Assembly: GCF_028476545.1 (NCBI RefSeq)
Contig: NW_026731783.1
Span: 1,792,001 to 1,856,000, forward strand
Direction of reading: 5' to 3'
Length of the DNA: 64,000 nucleotides
From: Physella acuta
Lineage: Eukaryota; Mollusca; Gastropoda; Physidae
The notes under the pieces: model-generated
Seen by the model: only the letters and a program-made list of their open reading frames with translations
What the model was told of the DNA's origin: nothing
Database searches by the model: none
Made by a program: the position numbers and the translations under genes
Shown: piece after piece, positions 15,584 through 27,414 of the stretch
Layout of the letters: the number at the start of each line of letters is the position of its first letter
How positions within the stretch are numbered: the stretch's first letter is position 1

Positions 15584-15786
15584 CAGGGGTCGGCAACCTG
15601 CGGCTCGCGAGCCACATGCGGCTCCTTTGATATCAAGATGCGGCCCTCCAGCTCCTTGCACAATACTAATAATCGTAATAAAAAAAAATATTTGAAATAG
15701 AAAAATGTTAGTGGCTCTTTAAAACCAAGGACATTTTGAAAATTGTAACTTTTGGCTCTTCCGCTTCAAAAGGTTGCCGACCCCTG
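15584..15786. mobile_element. hAT MITE (203 bp)
   Basis: It has perfect termini, CAGGGGTCGGCAACCT at the left and its complement ending CGACCCCTG at the right, with GCGGCTC-type subterminal sequence. It is closely related to 51490-51696. No 8-bp target duplication is seen; the right flank runs straight into the 50-bp array, so the flank may have been replaced. Confidence 0.8.
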
Positions 15787-16313
15787 CCATACTCTAACAG
15801 ACCAAAGTGGGAGACACATAACTTGCCGCTAGACTACCATACTCTAACAGGCTAAAGTGGGAGACACATAACTTGCCGCTAGACTACCATAATCTAACAG
15901 ACCAAAGTGGGAGACACATAACCTGTCACTAGACTACCATATTATAACAGACCAAAGTGAGAGACACATAACCTGTCACTAGACTGCCATACTCTAACAG
16001 ACCAAAGTGAGAGAGACACATAACCTTTCACTAGACTACCATACTCTAACAGACCAAAGTGAGAGAGACACATAATCTGTCACTAGACTACCATACTCTA
16101 ACAGACCAAAGTGAGAGATACATAATCTGTCACTAGACTACCATACTCTAATAGACCAAAGTGAGAGAGACACATAACCTTTCACTAGACTACCATACTC
16201 TAACAGACCAAAGTGAGAGAGACACATAATCTGTCACTAGACTACCATACTCTAATAGACCAAAGTGGGAGACACATAATCTGCCACTAGACTACAATAC
16301 TCTAACAGGCCAA
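15787..16313. repeat. 50-54-bp minisatellite, ~10 units
   Basis: Units of the form ccatactctaacagacc, aaagtgagagacacataa, cctgtcactagacta repeat about ten times. They vary in length through extra GA pairs. A single related unit is seen near 28645-28690. There is no coding content. The flank 16314-17250 is AT-rich; it has a CAGTGGCGTAGCTAGG hAT end at 16324 and an inverted match to 22700-22930, but no gene. Confidence 0.9.
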
Positions 16314-17250
16314 AGACGATACACAGTGGCGTAGCTAGGATTTTTGGGCCCAATGCAACAATTATCAGCCTCTTTGTCAGCGGATTCGTCTGAGCTAAGG
16401 TTGTTCCTTATAAAAATCTGAACACAGAAATGTTACCAACGTTTGTTTTGTGTGTTCAGAACTCCGTGTTTCAAACATAACTATGACGTGTGTGGAATAC
16501 ATGTTGTCTATATTTGATTTGGGCTATTGTTTATTTAAACATTATACAAATAATTATAATTATTTTAAAGAATGTATTAATTACTAATTTACTTTTCTAT
16601 GGACAGAGGGAATGGGCCAAAAAGTTACAAAAATAGAACATGGCTTATACATGTATTGTGTGGCTTTGGGTTAAGTGGTATGGAATAATAACTCTTGCTG
16701 AAATACATTTTGAAATAGCATATTTTTTTAAAAAAGTAACATAGGTGTATGTAGAGTAAAATGATACACCTTAAATTGTCGTCTATAGTGTGAATCATAT
16801 AAATCTTTTGCAGCTGTAAAACCACCTAAAACACAGTTAGGATGTAAACGCAGTAATTACATCGTTTAATCATTTAGTTGTTAATAATGTAAAACGTATA
16901 TATATTAAAACAATTGTTTTTGTCACTTCCCATTTTGTTATTTGAATTAGATTAAGGGAAGTAGCTTAAAAGGTATTCCCTTAGTTAAAACAAAAATAAA
17001 TTACAATACTAATTGGCAACTAAATACGCAACTGTTTCTACATAAAGTTTGAATCAGACATTAAGTTTTTTAGAAAAAATATCGTACATATTTGTGTAGG
17101 ACATTTAAACAATTAAAATGTTTCTCTATGTTACAAAATGCTGAACAGTAATGTATTGGTTAGAGTTCTAAATCAGCAAATATCGGCCTACTGCCTGAAA
17201 AAAATGTAGTTGTACACAATTAATATACACTTTTGCCGTTTCTTATTTTG

Positions 17251-17307
<57 letters not shown>
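17251..17307. repeat. Poly-A tract (57 bp)
   Basis: Uninterrupted A57. It may be the tail of an unrecognised retroelement, but the sequence to its left contains no recognisable element. Confidence 0.9.
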
Positions 17308-17309
<2 letters not shown>

Positions 17310-17575
17310 CAAGTGAAACAACGCAGAGAAAAATACAGAGCTATCAGTTTTAATAAATTAAAATACAATACAATTAAAAATAAAAGTGTTAGTTTTGAAA
17401 AAAAAACGTACCTAACACAATTTCAGTTTCAGACAAAATTAAAAGAAATAATTTTTATAGCTAATAACTAATAAACATTACAAATTGCTTATAATGTACA
17501 TTTAGAAAACAGTAACATTAATGTATACACTTTTCTAGGACAAGGGGTTAATTCGTCTGAATGGACGTTCGTATA

Positions 17576-17891
17576 TGTTACGGGTCAGTTTGAGGTCAGG
17601 TTAGAATAGGGTAGAATAGTCTCAAACTTAGCGGGGAGTGCGTGTTTGAGTTGAGTTCACCCTACTGTGTAGTAGCCCCGGTATGTTTATGTATTGTAAT
17701 CCCAAGGTCGAATGCGGGTATAAAAGGGCGAGTGAGTGATTGTGGGGGGGGGGGGGGGGGGTCAGGCAGCGGTTAGTTGGTAGCGGTTAGGACGAGGGCT
17801 GTTCAGTTTTGTGTAAAGAATTGAGACCGAATAAAAGTATTGAGGTCAACACGAATCGTCTCTTGAGTTGAAACTAACCCGGAACGAAACA
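17576..17891 (+). mobile_element. Solo-LTR-like fossil
   Basis: The stretch starts TGTTACGGG and ends CGGAACGAAACA. In promoter order it contains TATAAAAGGG near 17719 and AATAAA near 17830, which is LTR architecture. No second copy and no internal region are in the window, and no clear target duplication remains, so it looks old and broken. The family cannot be assigned. Confidence 0.5.
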
Positions 17892-18076
17892 GTGCACTTA
17901 TGTCATTCTCCGGATATAAATAATTGTAACCAATTCTCAGACAATAAGCCCCAATGGACAAAAACAAATACAACATGATAACATTAAAACGTAATGACTG
18001 GTCCCGTGGAACAATCAGCTGACCATTGGTCAAGGTTAGCACATTTGTGTCGGTTAGTCTATTGAACGTGTAGGAC

Positions 18077-18338
18077 CAGTGGCGTAGCGAGGTCGGGTGT
18101 CACCCGGTGCGGCACTTAATGGTGTCACCCCCCAGAGGCAAAGAGACCCTTTCAAGGGACAAACTTTCTAATTTTCGATTTCCACCCCCCCCCCCCCCCC
18201 CCCCCAAGTTTTCGATTTGCACCCCCCCCCTCGAGTTTTTCTCTATATATTTTGCTATTTTTGCCTTGGTGTCACCCCCCTAAATGGTGTCATCCGATGC
18301 GGTCCGCACCCCCGCCCCCCCCCCTCGCTACGCCCCTG
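18077..18338. mobile_element. hAT MITE (262 bp) with 8-bp TSD
   Basis: The termini are CAGTGGCGTAGCGAGG and CCTCGCTACGCCCCTG. The perfect 8-bp duplication tgtaggac lies at 18069-18076 and 18339-18346. The interior is C-rich with runs of 20 or more C. Relatives are at 29062-29216 and inside the Helitron at 32237-32547. Confidence 0.92.
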
Positions 18339-18771
18339 TGTAGGACACATCATGATGTCAGAAAACTGTTGGAGATTACAGTTAGGTATCATTTGATGTG
18401 TGCCTATATTTTATAAAAATAAATATTATTTGATTTTGTCATTGTGTTGGTGTGTTTGTAAACTGGAGCAATATTACAGGCCTTCACAATGCTAAGTAAA
18501 CCGTATAAGCCACTGCATATATTTGTTTTTATCATGTTGGCTACTAACAATTGTAAATAGGTTATTTTATTTCCACACAAAATACAATACAGTATCTATA
18601 AACTGTGACATGCTATATTTAAATGTGTGTATTTTTTTTATTTTTTTTGGTTACAATGCAGTTACAGTAATTTGATGTTTATTAAAAATAAAATGGTATT
18701 ACTATCGATTCAGTTAATATAATATATTGAAACCGTGCACAAAAATCTCTAGTAGATTAACACACATACAT

Positions 18772-18979
18772 CGTGGTTCTTAACATTTGTAAAGGTACCG
18801 ACCCCCACTAATGTCATGTGCGCAATCATCGAAACCTTCTTAATTTTAATATCGTACCAACTAAGAACAATCTTAATGTGAAACATATGAGATTGGTGTG
18901 TGTCTAGACAGCAGCCGAGCCCTTTAGACGGACTCATAAAACCCATGGGTTTCGATCGACCCTAGTTTAAGAACCACTG
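18772..18979. mobile_element. hAT-like element with GTGGTTCTTAA ends
   Basis: The left end GTGGTTCTTAA and right end TTAAGAACCACTG are the familiar hAT MITE termini. No target duplication is clear. The right end plus flank is duplicated in tandem (see 18933-19048). Confidence 0.55.
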
Positions 18980-19048
18980 AGATAGAATAACTCATAAAAC
19001 CCATGGGTTTCGATCGACCCTAGTTTAAGAACCACTGAGATAGAATAA
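18933..19048. repeat. Perfect 58-bp tandem duplication
   Basis: Two identical 58-bp units span the end of the hAT-like element and its flank. Their identity implies a recent event. Confidence 0.9.
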
Positions 19049-19204
19049 TTGCTGTGGACATCTTTTAGTAAGCGGAGCATGATTTGGTTCCAAAAAATCT
19101 AATAGACCAATCCAAAAAAATAATAATCCTAATTAAATAATTCAATAACAAGTATGGTTAACCTTGTAGCGCCATTAATTGCAGCAGGACCAACATTTAT
19201 GTTC

Positions 19205-19325
19205 TCAATGTATAGACATCAAGCTGACCATATGGATTTTGCCAATGTCTGGAAATCAAGCTGACCATCGGGATGGTGCCAAAGTCTGGACATCAAGTTG
19301 ACCATCTGTGTGGGGCCAATGTTAC
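19205..19325. repeat. Three imperfect ~48-bp repeats
   Basis: The units share acatcaagctgaccat and gccaatgtctgg. Otherwise 19049-19654 contains no recognisable gene, only a G/C-run stretch at 19595-19635. Confidence 0.6.
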
Positions 19326-20189
19326 AGAGCTAACATCAACATGTACACACCCTTACGTCATAACTGTTTGGTGTCGACATTTTGCTTCAGCTGAACAGTA
19401 TTTTAATTGCCGTGTAGAAAAGTAATGCTACTCTAAACCGACATGCATTTTGTTCACATAAAATCTGCTAATTGGGGTTAGGAAAACGAATATGGGTGGT
19501 ACCACAACACACAACCTTTGGCGTCCTTAGTTTAGGATGTTACATGTAAGTCTTTTGGGTCGCTAGAGAGTCCATTGCGCAGTGGCGTGGGCAGGGGGGG
19601 GGGTTTGGGGGGGGGAGTCATAACCCCCCCCCCCCATAGACCCAAATCCCCAATATGTTGATGCTTCTCTCATTCTTATGCTGGATTATGAGCAACATCA
19701 TGGTGACTTTTATTTAGCATCACATTAAAATGTACTTACCTGTTTCTATTTGTATAGGGGTTGGCAACCTTTTGAGACGGAAGAGCCAGAAGTAAAAATT
19801 AACAAAATGTCCCAGTTTTTAAAGAGCCACTAACTATTCTTTTTCAATATTATGGTATTTGAGTACGATTAGGTAAATAGATTTAAAATAAATGTATTTG
19901 AGTATAAAAAAAATATTTATTCATACAAAAGCATACACGTGTTTTGCACATAATAAAATAAAGTATTTTAGCTAGCTTTGTTATGATAATAAAATAAAAT
20001 TTATAACTATAAAACACCGCCAACCCAATTTAGAAACTAATAACTAAAGAAATATGTCACTCAAATTAATGCACACTGACGCATATAAACAAATGTCTTC
20101 TGAATAAAATAACACTTATTATTGAAAATATTCGAAAAAAAAATGTGCAAGTTGCTGGCCACATCACAGTTGTGGGGCTGTGCCTAAGT

Positions 20190-20478
20190 AGCTGTCTGTT
20201 TACGCTCTACTCCACCAGTCCTTAGTGAGAGCCCAAGTAGCTCTCTGTATACGCTCTACTCCACCAGTTCTTAGTGAGAGCCCAAGTAGATGTATGTATA
20301 TGCTCTACTCCACCAGTCCTTAGTGAGAGCCCAAGTAGATGTATGTATATGCTCTACTCCACCAGTCCTTAGTGAGAGCCCAAGTAGCTGTCTGTATACG
20401 CTCTACTCCACCAGTCCTTAGTGAGAGCCCAAGTAGATGTCTGTATATGCTCTACTCCACCAGTTCTTAGTGATTTCA
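20190..20478. repeat. 49-bp minisatellite, ~6 units
   Basis: The unit contains gctctactccaccagttctt and gtgagagcccaagtagctgt. The paralogous array at 63051-63430 has about eight units, so copy number changed after the repeats separated. Confidence 0.9.
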
Positions 20479-20803
20479 TATTGTTTCAAGTTGTTTTTTA
20501 CAGTATAATATTTTTATGAGTGTATTGATTTTAGAACGTCTAATACTCGATACTTTGACTTTATAACGTCTAATAGTAACATGTGTGATATTTTGACTTT
20601 AGAACATCTAATATATCAATGTGTGATATTTTTACTGTGAGTGGAATTGATTAGTAACTGAGCAATAATTATTTTGTGGTTGGTATATGTGTCTGTGTAA
20701 GATGTTTTACTTTGATTACCGTTATACTTTCATGAGTGAATATTCTGTCTAGCCTTTCTGAGCTATCGTAAGCTCTGCTGTAGTGTGGTGTTTAAGTGAA
20801 ACA

Positions 20804-20817
20804 ACATTTAGTTAATA
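20804..20817. repeat. Target-site duplication (left) of TRMT10A retrocopy
   Basis: The 14-mer acatttagttaata is identical to the one at 22405-22418. The unfilled paralogue has it once, at 63765-63778. It is followed at once by T9, which is the poly-A tail of a minus-strand insertion. Confidence 0.93.
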
Positions 20818-22404
20818 TTTTTTTTTAACTGTCTCAAAAATGTATTTTTTTCAAATAAAAAAATAATATACATGTGTTTTTTTTTTAATTAGAGAGTTAC
20901 CAGTATCTGTGATATCCTTCTGTGTTAAAAAAATGTATATCAACTAAGTTTATCAACAAATGCCAGTATTAAAACTTGACCTTTATATATGTTTTTCTTT
21001 GCTTTATCATCAATTTTATTAAAACAGTGAATAAAAATAAAAACTCTGTATCAAGCTTGTTGTTTGTTATTTAAAAACAAAAGTTTGGATAACATATTTC
21101 AAGTGTTTGTGTTTTGATTCATAGCTAATTAGATTCAAGTTAAAAAATGAATATTGATAGTTTAAAATTACTTCATAGATTAAAATGAACAAATGAAACA
21201 CATTATTTACAAATACTAACATCTATTGCCATTACTCAGATCATCTAGTTGTATTCTCTCCCATTTCAAGCTCTTCTGTTTTAGAGTTAATATCAATACT
21301 ATTGTCTTTTAAACATTCACAAGAATCCACCTCCTTTTTTTCAATGTCTGTTACATCCCTTGAATGACCAGATATTTCTTCATTCCCTTTATTTTCAATT
21401 GGGTCTTCTTGTATTATGTCGGCAGGTTTCTCTTCAGTAGATGAAGATGCATGGCATTCCTGCTCTGGTGAACTTCCGTCCTTTAGATACGCTTGTTTTC
21501 TTTGAGGCATTTCAGCAAGAAAAGCTTCCTTCCAGTCATTACTCTCTGTGTACCGCAATAAGATAGAAAAAAAACATGGTTTATAGCAAGAACTTTGCGG
21601 GTCTTCATATTAAGATAGTCAGAAATGGGAAGCTGTGCATGTGCTATGCCTTTCTCTTCAGCAATCTTAAGACATAAACCCTTGAGTTTGTTGTGATCTA
21701 CCAAGCCACCAATGATGTAGACTTTGTCATCAGATAGTGATGTCAAAACATTAGGTGACTCACTTGACAAGTAAACCAGACTAGATTTGGGAAAAACTTT
21801 TTCATAATGCTGGATTTCTTTGTGGACATCCCATCCTTTATAGTCTCCTATGCTGTCCATGCGTTCTTTAGTTTTTCCACTTAATCCACACACATATAAC
21901 TGCAATGGATTTTGAGCTCTTCGATTGGCAGAATAACTGTGTTGTAGTTGACACGTCAAGGAATTCACATCCTTTTCTGTCATATGATCATCAAAAGAAA
22001 GGTCAATCACAACCCGAATTTTACATGATGAATTTTTCATTGTATTTGACTTCAATCTTTTTCTATTTGGTCCTATGTCTTCTCCCTTTTCTCTCAACTC
22101 TGCTAGACGACGTTTTCTTTTCTGCTTTGCCTCATGTCTTTTTTCTTTTTTAATTGCAAGCCACTTTTCTCGTTTTCGTTGTTTTTTCAGCTGGTTTTTA
22201 CTTGGTTTTATGATCGTATCATTACTATCATCGTTTAGGTCTATTGGATTAGTGATAGGCGACTGTGGTGTCACATCTTCATGTTCCATTTTAAACTTTT
22301 TATAAAGTAAATACTTTGATCGTTATCAATGATTATCCAAAACCAATTGTTAACTTGTATTTTAAAACCGCCTGTAAGCAATGCCTTTTTAGGTACAGAT
22401 AGAG
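20818..22404 (-). mobile_element. Whole retroposed TRMT10A mRNA insertion
   Basis: The inserted segment runs from T9 (20818-20826, the tail) to the 5' UTR end at 22404. It gives a 5' UTR of about 115 bp and a 3' UTR of about 420 bp, with AATAAA on the minus strand near 21020. The boundaries come from comparing 20804-22418 with the empty site at 63765-63778. This is standard LINE-driven retroposition of a spliced message. Confidence 0.9.
21241..22289 (-). pseudogene. TRMT10A: TRMT10A retrocopy, nearly intact
   Basis: This is a tRNA (guanine-9-N1) methyltransferase of the TRM10 SPOUT family, which methylates G9 of tRNAs using S-adenosylmethionine. From the ATG at 22289 it shows an acidic start, a basic coiled region (KNQLKKQRKREKW to about residue 80), then the SPOUT fold: VVIDLSFDDHM, NRRAQNPLQLYVCG, VYLSSESPNVL, VYIIGGLVDHN with the invariant Asp, AHAQLPI and KVLAINHVF. 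After a T8 run (21567-21574 on the plus strand) the frame shifts, and RYTESNDWKEAF plus an acidic tail continue to TGA at 21241. Total length, about 340 residues, matches the family. It has no introns, a 14-bp target duplication, a poly-A tail and an empty paralogous site, so it is a retrocopy. One break only: it could be a working retrogene if the T run is misread. Confidence 0.9.
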
Positions 22405-22980
22405 ACATTTAGTTAATAAAATATCACTTAATACGCAAAAGAATTTGATAAAGTAGCTCTGCAACTCCCAAAGAATTACGCTAAATACAAAATGTATGTA
22501 AATGAATAATACCGCTACGAATTGTATAATACGGTGCAAAATTATATGTATTTAAAAGTCAAGCAAAAATACACACGATTTGTTTTCTAAAGACGCAGTT
22601 TTTCAAACATATGACATCTAGATACTGTAGCGTATTTAGTTATTTTTGCCTATCAGTGTTGCATTTTTGTTTTGTTTTGACTAAGGGAATTCCTTGCCAG
22701 TTACTTCCCTTAATATAGTGCGTATAACAATATGGGAAGTGATAACAACACTTGCTTTAATTGATATACATTTTACATTATTAACAACTAAATGATTCAG
22801 CGATGAAACAACGGCGTTTACATCCTGTGTTTTATGTGATTTTACAGCTGCAAAAGATTGAAATGATTCACACTATAGACGACGATTTAAGGCGTATCAT
22901 TTTACTCTGCCCATGTTACTTTTTAAACATCCTGTTAAAATTGTTAAAAAGTATTTTCTTTAAAAATGTGTAACATTTTA
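22405..22980 (+). repeat. Long dispersed repeat, copy 1, right part
   Basis: It starts with the second copy of acatttagttaata and matches 63765-64000 to the window end. From about 22690 it also matches 16690-16960 inverted and 26930-27140. No gene. Confidence 0.75.
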
Positions 22981-23839
22981 TAAACGCTTACATTTGCTTG
23001 AGTTGTATAGATAAAACGTGCTGACCACACACTACATAGTTATGTTAGGGTCACGGAGTTCTGATCATACAAAACAAACCCAGGTAAAATTAATGTGTTC
23101 AAATGTTCATATACTACAACCTCAGCTCAGATGATGCTAGTGTTGATAAAGGATAACTGCTATGGTACTTTAGACGACACTATTCAATAGTTATTTTTAA
23201 AAAAAAATACTAATAAACTAAAGGTTTTGTCAAGGAAGTTGGGACAACAGTCTATGGTCGACTTTGTTCAGGCTAAAAATAAAAAAAAATAGAAATCATA
23301 AGTTCATGAAGAAACGGTAACAGTGATCGTACGTTAAATTGTAATTTTAGAATATCTGACACACTTGGGTTGTCATCTGGTTTTATTATATATGTAGCTT
23401 TTTATTTCAAGCTGAAAATTACTATGTGCGTTGTATACGATGTACATATAGAAGTAGATCACACATTGTTTCCCATTTTTTTAAATATAAGGAATAAAAG
23501 AGAGGCAATCGAACATTGACACCCATAGAGAACTTTTTTTTAAATGATCGCACTTTATTTACTAACAAAATGCAGACTATCGAGTTAACAATCGTGTTGA
23601 TTATTTTGTTTAAACCTACATGCCATTTTAGTTGTATACGTTTCAATTAGAAAAAAAAATGTTAAATTGTTAAAAACGGTGATGTTGCTTTATATATTTT
23701 AAAGACCAGCAAAACATTCGGTTAAATGTATTGCCGTTCCCGTTATCACATGATGTCATTATGTTTTCTTGCAACAAAACTTAAACGTACTTTAAAAGCA
23801 GAACTTATATTTGACGTAGTATCCGTTGATGGTGTATGT
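22981..23839. other. No gene seen
   Basis: AT-rich sequence with short frames only. I see no domain, repeat array or element terminus. Confidence 0.5.
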
Positions 23840-25330
23840 GGAATTTTTACATTTAAATGATAGCCAAACATCATGTGGAATCATCACATTAGTTACATCA
23901 TCACCATCAGGTCTGTCAACTTGCTGATAATTTGTTTTGTGTTAATTCAACATCTGATTGTGTCACAGATAATGTTACATCACATTACCATCTTCTCTTG
24001 ACCTACTTATCCAATTATAAAGTCTATTGCTGAAATACGAAACATAGTTAGCCTATAATTATTCTTTTATTATTTTGATAAAAAGCGTTTTAATGTTAAA
24101 GTTAACAATACGATTATGTTATGGTTATTTATAGTTTGAGAGAGGTCTAGCCAATACGGCTATGTATAAATATATCACTGGCGTTATAACAATCACAGAT
24201 ACTGTAAATATGTGACGTTTGATGTATAACTATAGACTTTACCACAACAACTTTGGTTTAATTGTCTCTTAATCTACTTCTGTCGTGATCATTGTTCCCT
24301 TTTTCAGTTAAGCAAAAAAACAAAAAGTTTGCAGCATAACCTGAGCTAATTTTCTTCTCAATGGACTTGATCGAATCCCGTGTTCGTTGTGTCGTAGAAC
24401 ATGTGCCCGAATACGACAAACTCCTTCTTTAGCGTTGTAGTGTGTTTCACAGTAAAACAAAAACAAACAAAAAATTAACACTTCTAAGGTTATAAATATC
24501 ACAAACTGTTTCATCTGGAAATTAAAAGTTTTATTCTGTGTTGATTAAAGTTTCAAACAGTTTAGATAGTGTCTAGAACTAAATGTCTTTTTTTTAAAAC
24601 TTAAAATGCATATTACTATAGCAATTTCTTATTACATTGAAAGGTAAAGGGAGACCAATCAATCAAACTAACAGAGCTATATATTATAAAACCTTTAAAA
24701 ACTTATGCTTAAGAAATATGCATATTGCTGATAAAATACATATGTAAAATTAACACGTTTTAGAAAATATTTAAAAAATTAAGCAAGAATGCTAAATTTT
24801 ATATATAAACGCATTAGGTTTTACAACTAAAAACCGTGACTTGAATGTATATCGTTTTTAAAGAATTAAGATCCAACCCGTTTAAGTATTGTTGCCTGGA
24901 ATATCTTATCTAATTGTGAATAATTTTTAACTTTCATATAATAAAATGTATAAAACTCTCATTGATCAGACAGAAACAATATAATAACAGTACAACGAAC
25001 TGACCAAGAGTTCGTCAGTCTAATTTGAAAGGTAAACTATGCTTTTACTTACAAAATAAAACAGTGAGATATTAAAAATGTAAATGTCCATATAAGACAA
25101 TATTTTATACATTTAAAATTAAATGGTCATATAATACGATGTAACCACATTTGCAATATATAAAAAGGACAACTAATAAAATATAGCACTATATATGATA
25201 TGTCATAGGTCTATATACAGTATAACCATACCTAATTACGCCGGGACTTTAAAATGTATACATTGGAGTGACACGAATTATTGCAACATGTGTCCAGTAG
25301 GTATGTTCTACATGTCTCTAACGGGCCCAG
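23840..25330 (-). repeat. Family B dispersed repeat, inverted copy
   Basis: Inverted match to 5990-8600 and 37750-39110. It includes the segment with the complement of TTGGTCAGCTGACC near 25000 and the gggcccgtta block at 25320. It carries no MRPL15 insertion, so the region around 24940-24960 is an empty site for that relic. Confidence 0.65.
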
Positions 25331-25375
25331 CATATGTCTGGCAAGGGTCTTCTTCTTCTTCTTCGTTTTTAATTA

Positions 25376-25502
25376 TTAGTGTTGAAGGGGATCGATATTT
25401 ATCTGCCAGTGGGTTTGAACTCGAGACTTTGTTCGAATTTATGAACCATGAGCTTTTTGCCGACTCGACCACGCCTCCACGTGTCAACTGGTTATGCGCC
25501 AT
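25376..25502 (-). mobile_element. tRNA-derived SINE head
   Basis: On the minus strand it begins GGCGTGGTCGAGTCGG, an A-box-like sequence, followed by the B-box-like GAGTTCAAACC. It is the same head as 25590-25711. No full SINE body is recognised. Confidence 0.55.
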
Positions 25503-25589
25503 TGACTCCGATTACAGCCTGCTTTTTTTTTTATTTGCTTCAATAGCCTTTGTCCAACCAAGAACAAACTACAAGGAAGCAGTTGTTTA

Positions 25590-25711
25590 ATTTTGGAGTT
25601 GTCTCTCATAGAAGAGTGGCTGTCCCCAGCTAACGAGCCTCATCTTCACGAGGGTTCGAACTCGAGACTTTTCGGTTTAGCAACCATGAGCTTTACCGAC
25701 TCGACCACGCC
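25590..25711 (-). mobile_element. tRNA-derived SINE head
   Basis: On the minus strand GGCGTGGTCGAGTCGG (A box) and GAGTTCGAACCC (B box) are spaced as in tRNA genes. Stem pairing is poor and the body continues past the tRNA part, so it is a SINE rather than a tRNA gene. Confidence 0.6.
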
Positions 25712-25763
25712 GACCCCAGATGACCACTGAAGCGTGTGGTACTGTTAGCAGTTGGATATCGAT

Positions 25764-26160
25764 GGCGTAGTGGTAAGTTGTAGAGTTGGTCAGTAGAGGG
25801 TGTAGTGGTCAGTTGTAGAGTTGGTCAGTTGAGGGTGTAGCGGTCAGTTGTAGAGTTGGTCAGTAGAGGGTGTAGCGGTCAGTTGTAGAGTTGGTCAGTA
25901 GAGGGTGTAGCGGTCAGTTGTAGAGTTGGTCAGTAGAGGGTGTAGCGGTCAGTTGTAGAGTTGGTCAGTAGATGGTGTAGTGGTCAGTTGTAGAGTTGGT
26001 CAGTAGAGGGTGTATCGGTCAGTTGTAAAGTTAGTCAGTAGAGGGTTTAGCGGTCAGTTGTAGAGTTGGTCAGTAGAGGGTGTAGCGGTCAGTTGTAGAG
26101 TTGGTCAATATAGTGTGTAGCGGCCAGCTGTAGAGTTGGTCAGTAGAGGGTGCAGCGGTC
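25764..26160. repeat. 35-bp minisatellite, ~11 units
   Basis: The unit contains tagagggtgtagcggtcag and ttgtagagttggtcag. Substitutions are scattered and the length is constant. Confidence 0.9.
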
Positions 26161-26177
26161 ATACGTTTTAGTTCAGT

Positions 26178-26372
26178 CACAGTTTGTCAGTAGAGCATGT
26201 TGTACAGTTGAGATGTTGGTAGTGTTAGAGTTTGTCAGTATAGTATGTAGGACAGTTGAAATGTGGGTAGTGTTAGAGTTGGTCAGTAGAGCGTGTAGGA
26301 CAGTTGAGATGTTGGTAGTGTTAGAGTTGGTCAGTAAAGCATGTAGGAGAGTTGAAATGTGGGTAGTGTTAG
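26178..26372. repeat. 48-bp minisatellite, 4 units
   Basis: The unit holds agttggtcagtagag, then gtgtaggacagttgagatg and ttggtagtgttag. It shares its first 15 bp with the adjacent 35-bp array, so one array seems to have grown out of the other. The frame through it (MLVVLELVSRACRTVE type) is an artefact. 26373-27414 contains no gene, only a match to 22700-22900. Confidence 0.88.
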
Positions 26373-27414
26373 ACCATGCATATTTGTTACTTTGAAATTA
26401 GTAATCAGGTCATCTAATTTGTTTTAGTTTTAAAACTATCACTTTATCTACATGAACAAGACATTGAAGACTCGGATATTTATTTAAAGATGTATCGTCA
26501 CTACAAATTTAGTGTAAAATAGTAGGCTACTTTTGTTAAAATACGAAGAAACATTATATTTATTTTAAAGAACTTCGAGTTTTTTTTACGTTTTATTGTT
26601 TTTAAACATACTTTGTATAATAAAAAAAACGGTAGCGATTTTTTTTTAAATTTTAGCCTATTTTTTATTCCCAAATGTTATTGAATAATAATTATTTGTC
26701 CATATCACTCAACCCAAATCCAGCCACATCAAAGTCTAGAAAAACTGGACACTTTCCTACGGATGATTATTGTAAAGGTCATGATTTAGAAAAGTTCTGC
26801 AAACATAAATACACTTTTTTTCTATAAAATTATAGCTTTAAGCATAATCATTTTAAAACAGTAACGAATTTAGTTGTTTCTGCCTATAAGTGTAGTAAAT
26901 TGTTTAACCGATTTTGACTAAGAGACTTCTTTAAAAGTTATTGCCCTTACCAAACTATAAAACAAAACGGAATGTGATTTTTAAAAAAATGTTTTAATGG
27001 ACATACATTTTACTTTATTAACAACTAAGTGATGTTCGACAATGTAATCACGGCGTTTACATTGTAGCTGATTTTTAGATGATTTTAAAGTTGCAAAAAT
27101 TAATATGATTGACAATTTAGAAAACGATAAAAATGGTCTCAGTTTACACTATATAACACCACTGTTATTTATATTACTTTATTTTATTTCCAAATTCATT
27201 TTAGAAACAGTTATTAGTTCATACTACTAAAGCCAAATCCACAAAATACATTGATAAGCCTGGTTCGATTTTTAGCCCATAGAATAGCAAATTACGAGTT
27301 AATATGTTATTTAAACTATTAAAAATATTAATATTAAAATACAGTGGATTTAAATTAGGTGTGATTAATATAATGTTTAAATAAATCAATGTCCAAATCA
27401 AATAACATTGTTTG

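Larger units (their letters stand above)
19655..20817 (+). repeat. Long dispersed repeat, copy 1, left part
   Basis: It matches 62517-63778 almost throughout, including a degraded hAT start (GGGTTGGCAACCTTTTG at 19757) and a 49-bp array at about 20190-20478 (six units). The right part of the same copy resumes at 22405. The break is exactly the TRMT10A retrocopy insertion. Confidence 0.85.

Noticed and set aside
17803-18042. 79-codon minus frame
   Set aside because: Runs antisense through the end of the LTR-like fossil into its flank.
26150-26395. Repeat protein of MLVVLELVSRAC type
   Set aside because: Translation of the 48-bp minisatellite; no flanking coding sequence.
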